From positions 1 to 52,762 of the forward strand of contig NZ_MEFG01000007.1 in assembly GCF_001724715.1 (NCBI RefSeq): DNA of 52,762 nucleotides, in the 5' to 3' direction. The stretch comes from Sphingomonas sp. SCN 67-18 (GTDB lineage Bacteria; Pseudomonadota; Alphaproteobacteria; Sphingomonadales; Sphingomonadaceae). The notes beneath the pieces were generated by a model. The model saw nothing but the letters and a program-made list of their open reading frames with translations. It was not told the origin of the DNA and did no database searches. How positions within the stretch are numbered: the first letter of the stretch is position 1; each line of letters opens with the position of its first letter. Positions 1 to 10,929 of the stretch are shown one piece after another. Position numbers and translations under genes: made by a program.

Positions 1-1
1 G

Positions 2-1480
2 CGGCGGATCAACGAGGCGATCGACAGCGGCCTGACCGCCGAGGCGGCGATCGAGCGCGTCCAGCAGCGCACCCGGATGCGGATGCGCCAGATCGACGAT
101 CCGCTGCTGGCGGACCGGATGCACGATCTGGAGGATCTGGCCAACCGCCTGCTCAGGATCGTCTCCGGTCAGCTGGGCACCGCCGCGCAGCTTGGCCTGC
201 GCCGCGACACCATCTTGATCGCGCGCAACCTCGGCCCGGCCGAACTGCTGGAATATGACCGCCGCCGGCTGAAGGGCGTGATCCTGGAGGAAGGATCGCT
301 GACCGCCCACGTCACCATCGTCGCGCGGGCGATGGGCGTGCCGGTGCTGGGCCGGGTGCGCGGCGTCCGCCGGATGATCGGCGAGGGCGATCACCTGCTG
401 CTCGACGTGTCGGAAGGCGCGGTGTTCGTCCGCCCGACGACGACGATGGAGGAGGCGTTCGACGCCAAGCTGCTGCTCAGCCAGAAGCGGCGGGCCGCCT
501 TTGCCGCGATGCGCGGCGAGCCGCCGGTCACCCGCGACGGCACCCGTGTGGCGCTGATGGTCAATGCCGGGCTGCGCGACGACGTGTCCGCGCTCGACGT
601 CACCGGCGCGGACGGCATCGGCCTGTTCCGCACCGAATTCCAGTTCCTCGTGTCCGCCACCCTGCCGCAGCGCGAGCGCCAGCAGCGGCTGTACCGCGAG
701 GTGCTGGACGCCGCCGGCACACGGCCGGTGGTGTTCCGCACCGTCGATATCGGCGGGGACAAGGCCCTGCCCTATATGCGGCAGGACGTGGCGCAGGAAG
801 AGAATCCGGCCATGGGCTGGCGGGCGCTGCGCGTCGCGCTGGACCGCGACGGGCTGATGAAGGTCCAGGCCCGCGCCCTGCTGGAGGCGGCGGCGGGCCG
901 CACGCTGAACGTGATGTTCCCGATGGTCTCCGAACCCTGGGAGTTCGACACCGCGCGGGCGATGTTCGAGGCGCAGCGGGCGTGGATCGCCGCGCGCGGC
1001 CGGATGCTGCCCACCGCGATCCGCTATGGCGCGATGCTGGAGGTGCCGGCGCTGGCCGAGGTGCTGGACCAGCTGCTGCCCCGCGTCGATTTCCTGTCGA
1101 TCGGCACCAACGACCTTACCCAGTTCCTGTTCGCCGCGGACCGCGCCCATCCCAAGCTGGCGGAACGCTATGACTGGCTCAGCCCGGCCATATTGCGTTT
1201 CCTGCGCCGGGTGACGCGGCAGGCGCAGGAGGCCAATGTGCCGGTCACCGTCTGTGGCGAAATGGGCGGCCGGTCGATCGAGGCGATGGCGCTGCTCGCG
1301 CTCGGCATCGACCGGCTGTCGATCACCCCGGCGGCGGTCGGATCGGTGAAGGCGATGATCCGCTCGCTCGATCTGGCGGCGGTGCGCGGCGAGATGGAGG
1401 GATGGCTGGCGCAGCCGCCTGCCGACATGCGCGCCGTGCTGACGGCATGGGCGGCGGAAAACCAGGTGGAACTGGCCTGA
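2..1480 (+). CDS. ptsP: Phosphoenolpyruvate-protein phosphotransferase PtsP (5' end outside window)
   Basis: This is the enzyme I-like protein of the nitrogen phosphotransferase system, which takes phosphate from PEP and passes it to an HPr-like carrier in the cytoplasm. The frame is open from base 2, so the start and any N-terminal GAF domain lie upstream. Visible elements in order are a helical segment, the swivelling phosphohistidine region (TAHVTIVAR, active His), and the PEP-binding barrel with GLFRTEFQF, VDIGGDKALPY, NPAMGWRALR, MLEVPA, SIGTNDLTQF and the catalytic Cys in VTVCGEMGG. All the catalytic motifs expected of the enzyme I family are present, so the visible part looks intact. 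I call PtsP rather than the sugar enzyme I because of the HDLEDLANRLL linker and the alphaproteobacterial neighbours; the missing N-terminus leaves a small doubt. Confidence 0.93.
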   Translation, partial: RRINEAIDSGLTAEAAIERVQQRTRMRMRQIDDPLLADRMHDLEDLANRLLRIVSGQLGTAAQLGLRRDTILIARNLGPAELLEYDRRRLKGVILEEGSLTAHVTIVARAMGVPVLGRVRGVRRMIGEGDHLLLDVSEGAVFVRPTTTMEEAFDAKLLLSQKRRAAFAAMRGEPPVTRDGTRVALMVNAGLRDDVSALDVTGADGIGLFRTEFQFLVSATLPQRERQQRLYREVLDAAGTRPVVFRTVDIGGDKALPYMRQDVAQEENPAMGWRALRVALDRDGLMKVQARALLEAAAGRTLNVMFPMVSEPWEFDTARAMFEAQRAWIAARGRMLPTAIRYGAMLEVPALAEVLDQLLPRVDFLSIGTNDLTQFLFAADRAHPKLAERYDWLSPAILRFLRRVTRQAQEANVPVTVCGEMGGRSIEAMALLALGIDRLSITPAAVGSVKAMIRSLDLAAVRGEMEGWLAQPPADMRAVLTAWAAENQVELA

Positions 1481-1596
1481 CGGCGGTTTGGTCCGGCCCG
1501 GCCGATCGCTTTCTCGGCGCCCCGGTTGACATTGCGCTGCGTCTCTTGTGACATGGCGCGATCAAGGGCGCGCTCGATATTCCCCAGGAGAGGGAC

Positions 1597-2496
1597 ATGG
1601 CCGAATTGGATACGGAAACACCCGGCCACTCTCCCGCATCGGTTGGGGAAAGGCTGAAAGCGGCACGCGAGGCGGCCGGGCTTGACCTGGCCGATGTCGC
1701 GTCGCGCACGCGCATCCCGCTGCGCCACCTGCAGGCGCTTGAAACCGACGATTTCGACGCGCTGCCTTCCCCCACCTACAGCGTCGGCTTTGCCAAGGCC
1801 CATGCCCGCGTCGTCGGGCTGGACGAGGTGGATATCGCCGCCGGGGTGCGCAGCCAGCTGGACCGCGCCGGGCGCGACCGGTTCGATTATGTCCCGCACG
1901 AACCGGCCGATCCCGCCCGCGTGCCGCCGCGCCTGCTCGCCTGGACGGCGGCGGCGATCGCGGTGCTGCTGCTGATCGGCTATGGCGTGTGGCGCACCGT
2001 CTGGCTGAACGGCGCCGCGCCCAGCGTGACGACCGAGGTGGCGACCAACGACAGCGCGGCCCCGGCGCCGGCTGCGACGCCGACGCCCGGCCCGGCTGCC
2101 GCCGCCACCGGGCCGGTGGTGCTGACCGCGACGGACGCGGTGTGGGTGCGCATCTACGACGCCGACAATAACCGCCTGCTGCAAAAGGAAATGGCGGTGG
2201 GCGAGCGTTATGAGGTGCCCGCCGACGCGAACAATCCGCAGATCCTGACGGGCCGGCCGCAGGCGTTGCGCGTCACCGTGGGCGGACAGGAAGTCGCGCC
2301 GCTGGGCGATGCGGACAAGACGGTGAAGGATGTCGGCATCAGCGCCGCCGCGCTCGCCGCCCGCGCCAATCCGCCCGCGCCTGCCCCGGCGGAGACGGCT
2401 GCGACCCGCCCGGCGCGGGCGCCCGCTGCCGTGCCGACGCCGACGCCGATGCCAACGCCCGTCGCACCGGAGCCGTTGCCCACCGCGATCCCCTGA
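1597..2496 (+). CDS. RodZ-like helix-turn-helix single-pass membrane protein
   Basis: Residues 15-80 form an HTH_25-type helix-turn-helix of the RodZ kind (VGERLKAAREAAGLDLADV, then RTRIPLRHLQALE and the YSVGFAKAHA helix). One transmembrane segment follows at about residues 113-136. The outer part has a Pro/Ala-rich linker and a DUF4115-like beta domain (about 170-250), then a low-complexity Pro/Ala/Thr tail. RodZ proteins link MreB to the cell-wall elongation machinery, with the HTH inside and the DUF4115 domain in the periplasm. The start at 1597 has a strong ribosome site (AGGAGAGGGAC just upstream). The 116 bp between ptsP and this gene contain nothing I recognise except room for a promoter. 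It could be a looser HTH membrane protein rather than a true RodZ orthologue. Confidence 0.82.
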   Translation: MAELDTETPGHSPASVGERLKAAREAAGLDLADVASRTRIPLRHLQALETDDFDALPSPTYSVGFAKAHARVVGLDEVDIAAGVRSQLDRAGRDRFDYVPHEPADPARVPPRLLAWTAAAIAVLLLIGYGVWRTVWLNGAAPSVTTEVATNDSAAPAPAATPTPGPAAAATGPVVLTATDAVWVRIYDADNNRLLQKEMAVGERYEVPADANNPQILTGRPQALRVTVGGQEVAPLGDADKTVKDVGISAAALAARANPPAPAPAETAATRPARAPAAVPTPTPMPTPVAPEPLPTAIP

Positions 2497-2575
2497 TCCC
2501 GGCGCTCAAGGGTGGCGACAGGCGCGATCCGCCAAGCTATTGGCTGTCCTTTCGATTGACCTGGGGTTTGTCACC

Positions 2576-3448
2576 ATGCGCAAAACGCTGATCCTCGCCA
2601 TCCTGCTCGGCGGCATCGCCGCGACGCCGCTTGCCGCCCAGAGCGGCAATATCAACGCGCGCGTCGACAAGCTGGAAAAGGAATTCCGCGCTGTGCAGCG
2701 CAAGGTGTTCCCCAATGGCGCGCTGGTGGAGGCGGAGATCATGCCGGAAACCACCGCCGGTCCGCCCCCCGGCACCCCGGCCTCTGCGCCGCTTGCGGAC
2801 CTGACCCAGCGGGTCGACGCGCTGGAATCGCAGCTTGCCGCGCTGACCGGGCAGAGCGAGCAGAATGCCTATCAGATCCGCCAGTTGCAGGATCAGGTGA
2901 AAAAACTGGTCGCCGATGCCGAGGCGCGGGCTGCGGCGGAGGCCCCGGCGGCGCCCGCCGTCGCGCCGACGCTGCCGGCGGCCGGCGGCCGTCCGCCCGC
3001 GACCGCGGCGGCGGAACAGCCGGCGGCGGACGGCATCGCCCGCCCGTCGACCGGGGACGAGGCGGATGACGGCTATGTCTACGGCTTCCGCCTGTGGCAG
3101 GCGAAACGCTATGGCGAGGCGCAGACCGAGCTGAAGACGGTGGTGGACAAATTTCCGCAATATCGGCGGGCCAGCTTTGCGCGCAACCTGCTGGGCCGCG
3201 CCTATCTGGACGACAACAAGCCCGCGCTGGCATCGGTCGCCTTCTACGACAATTACCAGAAGCTGCCGAAGGGCGAGCGCGCGCCGGACAGCCTCTATTA
3301 TCTGGGCGTGTCGCTGACCCAGCTGAAGAAGCCGGCGGACGCCTGCAAGGTCTATGAGGAATTGCAGGACGTCTATGGCGCAACGCTGAGCGCGTCGTTG
3401 AAGACGATGGTCGCCGACGGCCGCAAGAAGGCGAAGTGCACCGCCTGA
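2576..3448 (+). CDS. cpoB: Tol-Pal system protein CpoB (YbgF), periplasmic
   Basis: The protein has 290 residues. It starts with a Sec signal peptide (residues 1-21, ending LAAQ), continues with a coiled-coil section (about 25-110, heptads such as VDKLEKEF and VDALESQLAAL), a Pro/Ala-rich linker and C-terminal TPR repeats (from about YGFRLWQAKRYGEA to the end). This is the CpoB architecture: the coiled coil trimerises and the TPR part works with Tol-Pal in outer-membrane constriction and septal peptidoglycan synthesis. The frame is open further upstream, but ATG 2576 is chosen because it begins the signal peptide. It lies directly before tilS and ftsH, the usual order in alphaproteobacteria (pal-ybgF-tilS-ftsH), although tol-pal itself is not in this window. 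Confidence 0.9.
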   Translation: MRKTLILAILLGGIAATPLAAQSGNINARVDKLEKEFRAVQRKVFPNGALVEAEIMPETTAGPPPGTPASAPLADLTQRVDALESQLAALTGQSEQNAYQIRQLQDQVKKLVADAEARAAAEAPAAPAVAPTLPAAGGRPPATAAAEQPAADGIARPSTGDEADDGYVYGFRLWQAKRYGEAQTELKTVVDKFPQYRRASFARNLLGRAYLDDNKPALASVAFYDNYQKLPKGERAPDSLYYLGVSLTQLKKPADACKVYEELQDVYGATLSASLKTMVADGRKKAKCTA

Positions 3449-3504
3449 CCGCAGGGCGCGACACGGGAGTCCCCCCCGGCGCGGAATCGCGATAAGGGCG
3501 GCGG

Positions 3505-4479
3505 GTGGACGCATTCACCCCCCTTGATCCCGTCGGCCGCTTTGCAGCGGGGCTGGGCGCGCATCGCGAACCGGCGCTGGCCGTCGCCGTTTCCGGCGGG
3601 CCGGACAGTCTGGCGCTGATGCTGCTCGCCCATGCCGTGCCGGGCCTGACCGTCACCGCGCTCACCGTTGACCATGGCCTGCGCCCGGAAGCGGCGGAGG
3701 AGGCGCGTTTCGTCGCCGCGCTGGCGGCGGCGCGCGGCATTGCCCACCATATCCTGCCCGTGCGGGTGGAGGATTGCGGGCAAGGGGTGCAGGCGGCGGC
3801 GCGCGCGGCCCGCTATGCCGCGCTGGGCGGCTGGTGCGCGTCTGCCGGCGTCGGCCTGCTGGCGACCGCCCACCATGCCGACGATCAGGCCGAAACGCTG
3901 CTGATGCGGCTGGCGCGCGGCGCGGGGGTGGGCGGCCTTGCCGGGATTCGCCGGGAAAGGCCGTTGACGGCGCAGGTCACGCTGCTCCGCCCGCTGCTCG
4001 ACTGGAAAAAGGCCGAGCTGGTCGCAATCGTCCGCGCCGCCGGCATCGATCCGGTCGACGACCCGTCCAACCGCAGCCCGCATTATGACCGCACGGCGGC
4101 CCGCGCGCTGCTGGCCGAATCGCCGGGGCTGGACCCGGCCCGCATCGCCGCCAGCGCCGCCCATCTTGCCCAGGCCGATGCGGCGCTCGATTGGACGGCG
4201 CGGCGCCTGCTGGCGGAGCGCATGCGGCGCGAAGGACCGGTCATCTTTCTGAATCCGCAGGATTTACCGTCGGAGATCGTGCGGCGGATGCTGGTCATGC
4301 TGTTCGCCGCCTTCGATGAGGCGCCCGACGGCCCGTCGCTGGCGCGGCTGCGCGCGCGGCTGGATGCGGGCAGCGCCGCCACGCTGGGCACGGTCAAGGC
4401 AAGCCCCGGACAAGCCTGGCGGTTCGAGCGCGCGCCGCCCCGGCGCGGGGCCGCAAACGGGGCAAGCATTGTCCATTAA
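3505..4479 (+). CDS. tilS: tRNA(Ile)-lysidine synthetase TilS
   Basis: TilS attaches lysine to C34 of the minor isoleucine tRNA, using ATP, so that it reads AUA. The PP-loop ATP-pyrophosphatase motif SGGPDS is at residues 30-35, followed by TALTVDHGLRPEA, the RYAAL segment, TAHHADDQAETLLMRLARG and DPSNRSPHYDR, all typical of the family. With 324 residues it has the N-terminal catalytic domain and only a short C-terminal part. The start is GTG (3505). It lies 56 bp after cpoB and 42 bp before ftsH, probably one transcription unit. Confidence 0.95.
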   Translation: MDAFTPLDPVGRFAAGLGAHREPALAVAVSGGPDSLALMLLAHAVPGLTVTALTVDHGLRPEAAEEARFVAALAAARGIAHHILPVRVEDCGQGVQAAARAARYAALGGWCASAGVGLLATAHHADDQAETLLMRLARGAGVGGLAGIRRERPLTAQVTLLRPLLDWKKAELVAIVRAAGIDPVDDPSNRSPHYDRTAARALLAESPGLDPARIAASAAHLAQADAALDWTARRLLAERMRREGPVIFLNPQDLPSEIVRRMLVMLFAAFDEAPDGPSLARLRARLDAGSAATLGTVKASPGQAWRFERAPPRRGAANGASIVH

Positions 4480-4521
4480 CCCACATGTGCCTATCTTGGG
4501 GGCCAACGAGCGAGAGTGAGT

Positions 4522-6468
<1,947 letters not shown>

Positions 6469-6481
6469 CCCGGCACATAAG

Positions 6482-6514
6482 AAAAGGCCCCGCGCGCAAG
6501 CCGGGGCCTTTTTT
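6482..6514 (+). terminator. Rho-independent terminator of ftsH
   Basis: An 11-bp perfect stem (6482-6492 pairing with 6502-6512) with a 9-base loop runs into a T tract, 13 bases after the ftsH stop. The left arm starts with four A, so the element can also stop transcription coming from the minus-strand flavin reductase gene that ends at 6520. Confidence 0.92.
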
Positions 6515-6519
6515 ACGTC

Positions 6520-7131
6520 TCAGCCCTGCGGGCGCAGCATCTCGAACAGGTCGGTCTGCCGGGCGTACCAGCCCGCGCCGTGCATCCGGGCGATCAGCTT
6601 CATCGCCGGCACGTCGATCAGCAGCCTTTCGGCATCGCTGATGAATTCGTCCCGCACATGGGCGTGCAGCACCTCCGCCAGCACCGCGACCTGATGCGCG
6701 CCCGTTTCGATGAAATGGGTGGTCCGGCATTCGAAGCTGGCCGGGGCGGTGGCGATGCGGGGCGGTTTCACGGCGACGGCGGGGGCGAGCGCCAGCCCGG
6801 CCAGCGCGCCTTCATCTACCTCCGGTTCCGCCTCGGCGGAGGTCATGTTCATCACCCCGGCATGGCTTTCGTCGACCAGATTGATGACGAATTCGCCGGT
6901 CTCGCGGATATTGGCCGGCGTGTCCTTCAGCCGCCCCCTGCCATGCGCCACCATGCCGATCGCGACGGTGGGCGGATCGTGGCCGATGACGTTGAAGAAG
7001 CTGAACGGCGCGACATTGGCTATTCCGGCGGCGGACAGGCTGCTCACCCAGGCGATCGGCCGGGGCGTCACGCAGGCGGAGACGATCTTGTAGCGCTGCC
7101 CCTTGTCGAGCTGCCTCATGTCGAAATGCAC
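6520..7131 (-). CDS. Flavin reductase-like FMN-binding split-barrel protein
   Basis: The 203-residue protein matches the flavin reductase-like family (DUF447/FMN split barrel): an N-terminal YKIVSACVTPRPIAWVSS segment, then NVAPFSFFNVIGHDPPTVAIG, KDTPANIRETGEFVINLV, and a late beta-strand section. Members bind FMN and reduce flavin with NAD(P)H, often supplying reduced flavin to a partner oxygenase; others have unknown roles. No partner lies in an obvious operon with it, but a flavoprotein monooxygenase is encoded at 9508-10779 on the same strand. A second in-frame Met (MRQLDKG, 7119) is an alternative start. The 135 bp between this gene and the LysR gene hold nothing recognisable. Confidence 0.85.
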   Translation of the reverse strand: MHFDMRQLDKGQRYKIVSACVTPRPIAWVSSLSAAGIANVAPFSFFNVIGHDPPTVAIGMVAHGRGRLKDTPANIRETGEFVINLVDESHAGVMNMTSAEAEPEVDEGALAGLALAPAVAVKPPRIATAPASFECRTTHFIETGAHQVAVLAEVLHAHVRDEFISDAERLLIDVPAMKLIARMHGAGWYARQTDLFEMLRPQG

Positions 7132-7266
7132 GCTGCTCTCCCGGGCGGTCGGCGCGGCGCTGCCGCGCCGTCACGCGGCTATAGGGGCATCGGCCTGATC
7201 CGGCATCCCTTATATGGCCGGGGGCGTGGCCATGGCGGTCGCCGCCGCGCCGCGCCGCGCCGGCTG

Positions 7267-8193
7267 TCAGCCGTTCACCGGGCTCATCCCCGGCATCGGA
7301 TCCGTCGCGATGCGCTCGCGGCAGAAATCCTGAAAGGCGATCACGGCGCGGGTCTTCTGGATGTTCTTGGAGGTGAGCAGGCCAAGCTCCATCGGCCGGA
7401 AATCATTTTCCAGGCGCAGATAGGCGAGCGGCTTTCCGTTCGGCGCGACAAGGCTGCGCGGCCGCGCGGTCATCAGCGAATAGCCCAGCCCGGCCGCGAC
7501 ATAGCTGCGCACGGTTTCCGGCTGTTCGCTGCGCGCGACGATGTCCGGCTTCACGCTCACCCTGCCGAACAGTTCCATGAAATAATCCCGGCTCACCGGC
7601 AGGTCGAGCAGGACGAAGGGGTCGTCCGCCAGCGCCTTCAGGTCGACGCTGCCTGCGCTGGCCAGCCGGTGCGATGCGGGCACCAGCGCATAGGTGGGGA
7701 GCAGCGCCAGCGTTTCGAACACAAGGTCGTCGCCGGCCTGCGCATAGGTGATCGCAACATCCAGTTCCGCGCGCCGCAGCCGCGCCGCCAGTTCGGATTC
7801 GTCATTCTCGTAGATTCGGGTGGTGATCCTCGGGAACAGGTCCCGGAACTCCATCCAGAGATCGGGCAGGATCAGCGGGGCGAGGGTGCGGAACGTGCCG
7901 ACGCGCAGCGGCCCGGAAACATCGTGGGTGATCTCGTTGGCAAGGTCCTGCAGCCCTTCGGCTTCCCGCAGCAATTGCCGGGCGGCGACGAGCAGCCGCT
8001 CACCGGCGGGCGTCAGCGCCAGCCCCTGCGCGTGATTGCGGAAGAACAGCTGCACGCCGAATTCCGCCTCCAGATGCGATATCGCCGAGGATATCGATGG
8101 GGAGGAAATATGGATGCGTTCGGACGCAAGGGTGATGCTGTTCGATTCACCCGTCGCGACGAAATAGCTGAGTTGCTTCAAAGTATAGCGCAT
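7267..8193 (-). CDS. LysR-family transcriptional regulator
   Basis: The protein begins MRYTLKQLSYFVATGE and has the LysR winged helix-turn-helix in residues 1-60 (ISSPSISSAISHLEAEFGVQLFFR), followed by the two-lobed effector-binding domain (LRVGTFRTLAPLILP ... AGLGYSLM). The frame is open 21 codons further upstream, but ATG 8193 fits the family's usual start at the HTH. It lies downstream of, and on the same strand as, the RidA/DUF1028/monooxygenase genes, so it is the natural candidate regulator of that metabolic island; this is inference from position. Effectors of LysR proteins are small molecules, usually a pathway substrate or intermediate. Confidence 0.92.
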   Translation of the reverse strand: MRYTLKQLSYFVATGESNSITLASERIHISSPSISSAISHLEAEFGVQLFFRNHAQGLALTPAGERLLVAARQLLREAEGLQDLANEITHDVSGPLRVGTFRTLAPLILPDLWMEFRDLFPRITTRIYENDESELAARLRRAELDVAITYAQAGDDLVFETLALLPTYALVPASHRLASAGSVDLKALADDPFVLLDLPVSRDYFMELFGRVSVKPDIVARSEQPETVRSYVAAGLGYSLMTARPRSLVAPNGKPLAYLRLENDFRPMELGLLTSKNIQKTRAVIAFQDFCRERIATDPMPGMSPVNG

Positions 8194-8374
8194 GATGTGA
8201 TGATGCCCGGCATGGTCGGATGGATTGAGCCTATTGAACCGGCAATTGCCGCGCAATCATTTTGCCGGGGCCTGTTGTATCCGGGGTAATACATTGACTT
8301 TAAACGGCAATGATCGACCCCGCTCATCATCCGAGCAGGGCGGGATCAGCCGATGCGTGTTGTTTCACCCGACA

Positions 8375-9052
8375 TCAGGGATCCCCGGCGACCCCGAAGG
8401 ACGGGGCGGCCGTGGGGTCGAGGCCGCGGCGGACATAATCCTCCATCTGGGGTTCCCACAGCCGCCACAACGCCTCCAGATCGCCCAGCGGATCGTCCGC
8501 CCAGTCCACGCGCAGGTCCGCGACCGGCCAGGCGGCCTCGCCGACGATGAGCAGCCCGGCGGAACGCACCGGCCCCGCTTCTCCCCCGGCTGTCAGTCCG
8601 GCGCGCAGCGCGCCGATCAGCCGTGCGCCCAGGGCCGCGTCGGGCCGGGCGCGGAAATGCTCCGCCATGGCCTCCGGGACATAGCGGTTGGCAAGCAGGT
8701 TTCCGGCGGCGACGACATCCGGCGCGGTGCACTGGGCGTGGATGCCGAGCGCCATTGCGCCGCTGAAGGCGCGCGCTTCGCCATGCCGGTCCACCAGCGC
8801 CAGTTGCCGGTAGGGCAGCGCATCCCCCGCATGGCGGCGGAGCGCGGCGAGCGCCGCGTCCGCGGACAGGCCGGATTGCAGCAGGTCCAGCCCGGCCGGC
8901 CCCAGCCGGGGGTCGGTGATGTTCTGGCTCAGCACCGCGCCGACCCCGGGCCGCGCATGGGCGCAGCGCGCGGCGACGCACGGGCTGGAGGATGAGATGG
9001 CGATCCCGAAACTGCCCGATCGCGCGCATCTGGCGACAAGCGAAAAGGTCAT
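8375..9052 (-). CDS. DUF1028 family protein (Ntn-hydrolase-like)
   Basis: The 225-residue protein begins MTFSLVARCARSGSFGIAI and contains PGVGAVLSQ and ALLDRH/LVDRHGEARAFSG-type motifs, which identify the DUF1028 family. These proteins have an Ntn-hydrolase-like fold, and Thr2 would be exposed as a possible nucleophile after Met removal; this is inference, as the activity of the family is not settled. ATG 9052 overlaps the RidA stop codon by four bases (ATGA), so the two are translationally coupled. The frame is open well beyond this start, but the family begins here. DUF1028 genes often travel with RidA and amidohydrolase-type genes, as in this cluster. The 181 bp to the LysR start contain no clear gene. 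Confidence 0.82.
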   Translation of the reverse strand: MTFSLVARCARSGSFGIAISSSSPCVAARCAHARPGVGAVLSQNITDPRLGPAGLDLLQSGLSADAALAALRRHAGDALPYRQLALVDRHGEARAFSGAMALGIHAQCTAPDVVAAGNLLANRYVPEAMAEHFRARPDAALGARLIGALRAGLTAGGEAGPVRSAGLLIVGEAAWPVADLRVDWADDPLGDLEALWRLWEPQMEDYVRRGLDPTAAPSFGVAGDP

Positions 9053-9465
9053 TCCGGGATCACCGCCGTCACTTCGATCTCCACCAGCCATTCGGGCCGG
9101 GCAAGGGCGCTGACCACCAGCCCGGTGGAGACGGGGAAGACGCCCCTCAGCCATTCGCCGATTTCGGTATAGACCTCCTCGCGATAGCGGATGTCGACCA
9201 GGTAGATGACGATGCGGCATATGTGGGACAGATCGCTGCCCGCCTCGTCGAGCAGCAGCTTCACATTCGCCATCGCCTTGCGCGCCTGCAGGCGCGCATC
9301 GCCGACGTGCAGGCTCTCGCGCGTATCGAGATCCTGGGCGATCTGGCCGCGGACGAAGACCATCCGGCCCTTCGCGACGACCGCCTGGCACAGATCGTTG
9401 GAAAGCTTCTGTTCGGGATAGGTGTCGCGCGTGTTGAAACGGCGGATGCGGTGGTGGACGGTCAA
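9049..9465 (-). CDS. RidA family protein (enamine/imine deaminase-like)
   Basis: The 138-residue protein has the RidA/YjgF/Rid fold signatures: VRGQIAQDL, QARKAMANVKLLLDEAGSDL, VIYLVDIRYREEVY and VSALARPEWLVEIEVTAVIPE. RidA proteins hydrolyse reactive 2-aminoacrylate and other imines to ketones; cluster-specific paralogues often act in catabolic pathways. The conserved Arg before the C-terminal strand in archetypal RidA (the RVEVEA region) is not clearly present, since the sequence here reads RPEWLVEIE, so deaminase activity is not certain. It overlaps DUF1028 by four bases and follows the monooxygenase gene after 42 bp, so all three are probably cotranscribed. Confidence 0.86.
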   Translation of the reverse strand: MTVHHRIRRFNTRDTYPEQKLSNDLCQAVVAKGRMVFVRGQIAQDLDTRESLHVGDARLQARKAMANVKLLLDEAGSDLSHICRIVIYLVDIRYREEVYTEIGEWLRGVFPVSTGLVVSALARPEWLVEIEVTAVIPE

Positions 9466-9507
9466 TCTATCCTCCCCGGTGCGGGTTCGGTGTGGCGGGG
9501 CAAAGGC

Positions 9508-10779
9508 TCATTCATCGACGCGGACCCGGCGCCCCTCCGCCGGGGCGGCGTCGGCATCGCGCCCGGCGATATGGGCCGCGACATATTGCGCGTCGTGCCA
9601 CGTCCCCCAGATGAAGGGAGAGGCCCGGCGCGAAAGCCAGGGCAGGCCCAGAAAATAAAGGCCGGGCACGACGGAGACGCCGCGCCGGTGCCTGGGCTGG
9701 CCATGGCTGTCGAACGCGTCCAGCTTCAGCCAGCCGAAGTCCGAACTATAGCCGGTCGCCCAGACGATGGCGGTGATCTCCACATCGCGCAGGCCCAGTT
9801 CGCGGATGGGAATGGTGACGCAGAGCGGGTAGCGCGCGATCTTGCGGGCATCCGGCTCCTCCGGCAGGTCCAGCCCTTCGCGGGCGATATAGGCGTCGGC
9901 CGCGTCCAGCAGGGAGAGGTAGTCCGCATCGCCCTGCGCGATGTTCCTTTCCAGGTCGGGCGCGAAGCGCAGGCTGTCGCCGCCAAAGGATTCAAGCGTG
10001 CCGAGCAGCGTGATGCCCGAGGCGGCGAGCGACCGGAAATCCACGGTATGGCCGCCGCGCGCGCCGCTGACCGCAATGGTGACATGCTCCATGTTCGGCT
10101 CGCAGGTGGTGGCGTCCCATTGCCCGAGCGCGCCGAGCCACCAGACGAAATCCCGCCCCCGATAGCGTCGTGGAGGCCGGTTGTGCGGGCCGACCGACAG
10201 GAAGGTGCGCCGCCCCGCGCGGGCCAGCTCGTCGGCGATCTGCACGCCCGACGATCCCGCGCCGACGACCAGCACCGCGCCTTCTGGCAATTGGGCGGGG
10301 TTGCGATAGCTTTCGGAATGGATCTGGACCAGCCCGGGGAGCGACGGCACCAGCGGCGGGATGGCGGGTTTCTGGAAAGCCCCGGTCGCGACGACGATGT
10401 TCCGCGCCACGAAGGCGCCATCGGAACTCTCCGCGCGAAAAGCCCGGCCGTCATCGACTGGGCTGACTGAAAATATCTCCGTGCCGGTCCGAACAGGCGC
10501 CGATATCTGCTCGGCGAAGGAAGAGAAATAGTCGACGATCTGGTCTTTGGTCGCAAAGGAATCCGGATCTATTCCTGTAAATTCCCGGGTGGGGAACCGA
10601 TCATGCCATGCAGGACCATTGGCGACCAGCGAATCCCAGCGTCGCGTGCGCCAGCTTTCGGCAATCCTGTCCTTCTCCGCTATAATATGCGGCACGTTAT
10701 TATTGGAAAGATGCTCGCTTGCCGCCAGTCCGGCTTGGCCCGCGCCAATAATGAGTGTATTTGTATGTACAATTGACAT
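9508..10779 (-). CDS. FAD/NAD(P)-dependent flavoprotein monooxygenase (CzcO/FMO-like)
   Basis: The 423-residue protein has an N-terminal FAD dinucleotide site (IIGAGQAG, residues 11-17), then a second NAD(P) site VVGAGSSG (about 161-168) with IADELARAGRRTFL, and the ATG motif (IVVATGAFQKP, and AIVWATGY near the C-terminus). That is the layout of class B-type flavin monooxygenases and related CzcO-like oxidoreductases, which oxygenate N, S or carbonyl substrates. ATG 10779 is preferred to an in-frame TTG two codons upstream. A hairpin-forming palindrome (10796-10812) lies 17 bases before it. The substrate is unknown; neighbours suggest a nitrogen compound imported by the adjacent ABC system. 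Confidence 0.83.
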   Translation of the reverse strand: MSIVHTNTLIIGAGQAGLAASEHLSNNNVPHIIAEKDRIAESWRTRRWDSLVANGPAWHDRFPTREFTGIDPDSFATKDQIVDYFSSFAEQISAPVRTGTEIFSVSPVDDGRAFRAESSDGAFVARNIVVATGAFQKPAIPPLVPSLPGLVQIHSESYRNPAQLPEGAVLVVGAGSSGVQIADELARAGRRTFLSVGPHNRPPRRYRGRDFVWWLGALGQWDATTCEPNMEHVTIAVSGARGGHTVDFRSLAASGITLLGTLESFGGDSLRFAPDLERNIAQGDADYLSLLDAADAYIAREGLDLPEEPDARKIARYPLCVTIPIRELGLRDVEITAIVWATGYSSDFGWLKLDAFDSHGQPRHRRGVSVVPGLYFLGLPWLSRRASPFIWGTWHDAQYVAAHIAGRDADAAPAEGRRVRVDE

Positions 10780-10795
10780 GATCAACTCTAATGTT

Positions 10796-10812
10796 GGACG
10801 GAAAATCCGTCC
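10796..10812 (-). promoter_or_regulatory. Palindrome in the leader of the monooxygenase gene
   Basis: GGACGGA (10796-10802), three A, then TCCGTCC (10806-10812) form a perfect 7-bp inverted repeat 17 bases before the monooxygenase start codon. It could be an operator or a short mRNA hairpin. A smaller inverted repeat (GTTC-TTTT-GAAC, 10888-10899) lies nearer the deacetylase gene. The 150-bp gap has noticeably lower GC than the genes, consistent with a separate promoter for the monooxygenase-RidA-DUF1028 unit. Confidence 0.4.
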
Positions 10813-10929
10813 GTCCGGCTGTGTAAAAAGAGTTGCTAATGTCTGGTCCGGAGTCGCGATATTATGTTTTCACAGAGCGGCGGTTAGGTTCTTTTGAACA
10901 ACCCGCGCGCTATGGCCTGCGCCGCCGAC

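Noticed and set aside
1168-2184. Minus-strand open frame across the ptsP end and RodZ-like gene
   Set aside because: It spans two well-supported genes on the other strand and encodes Arg-rich low complexity.
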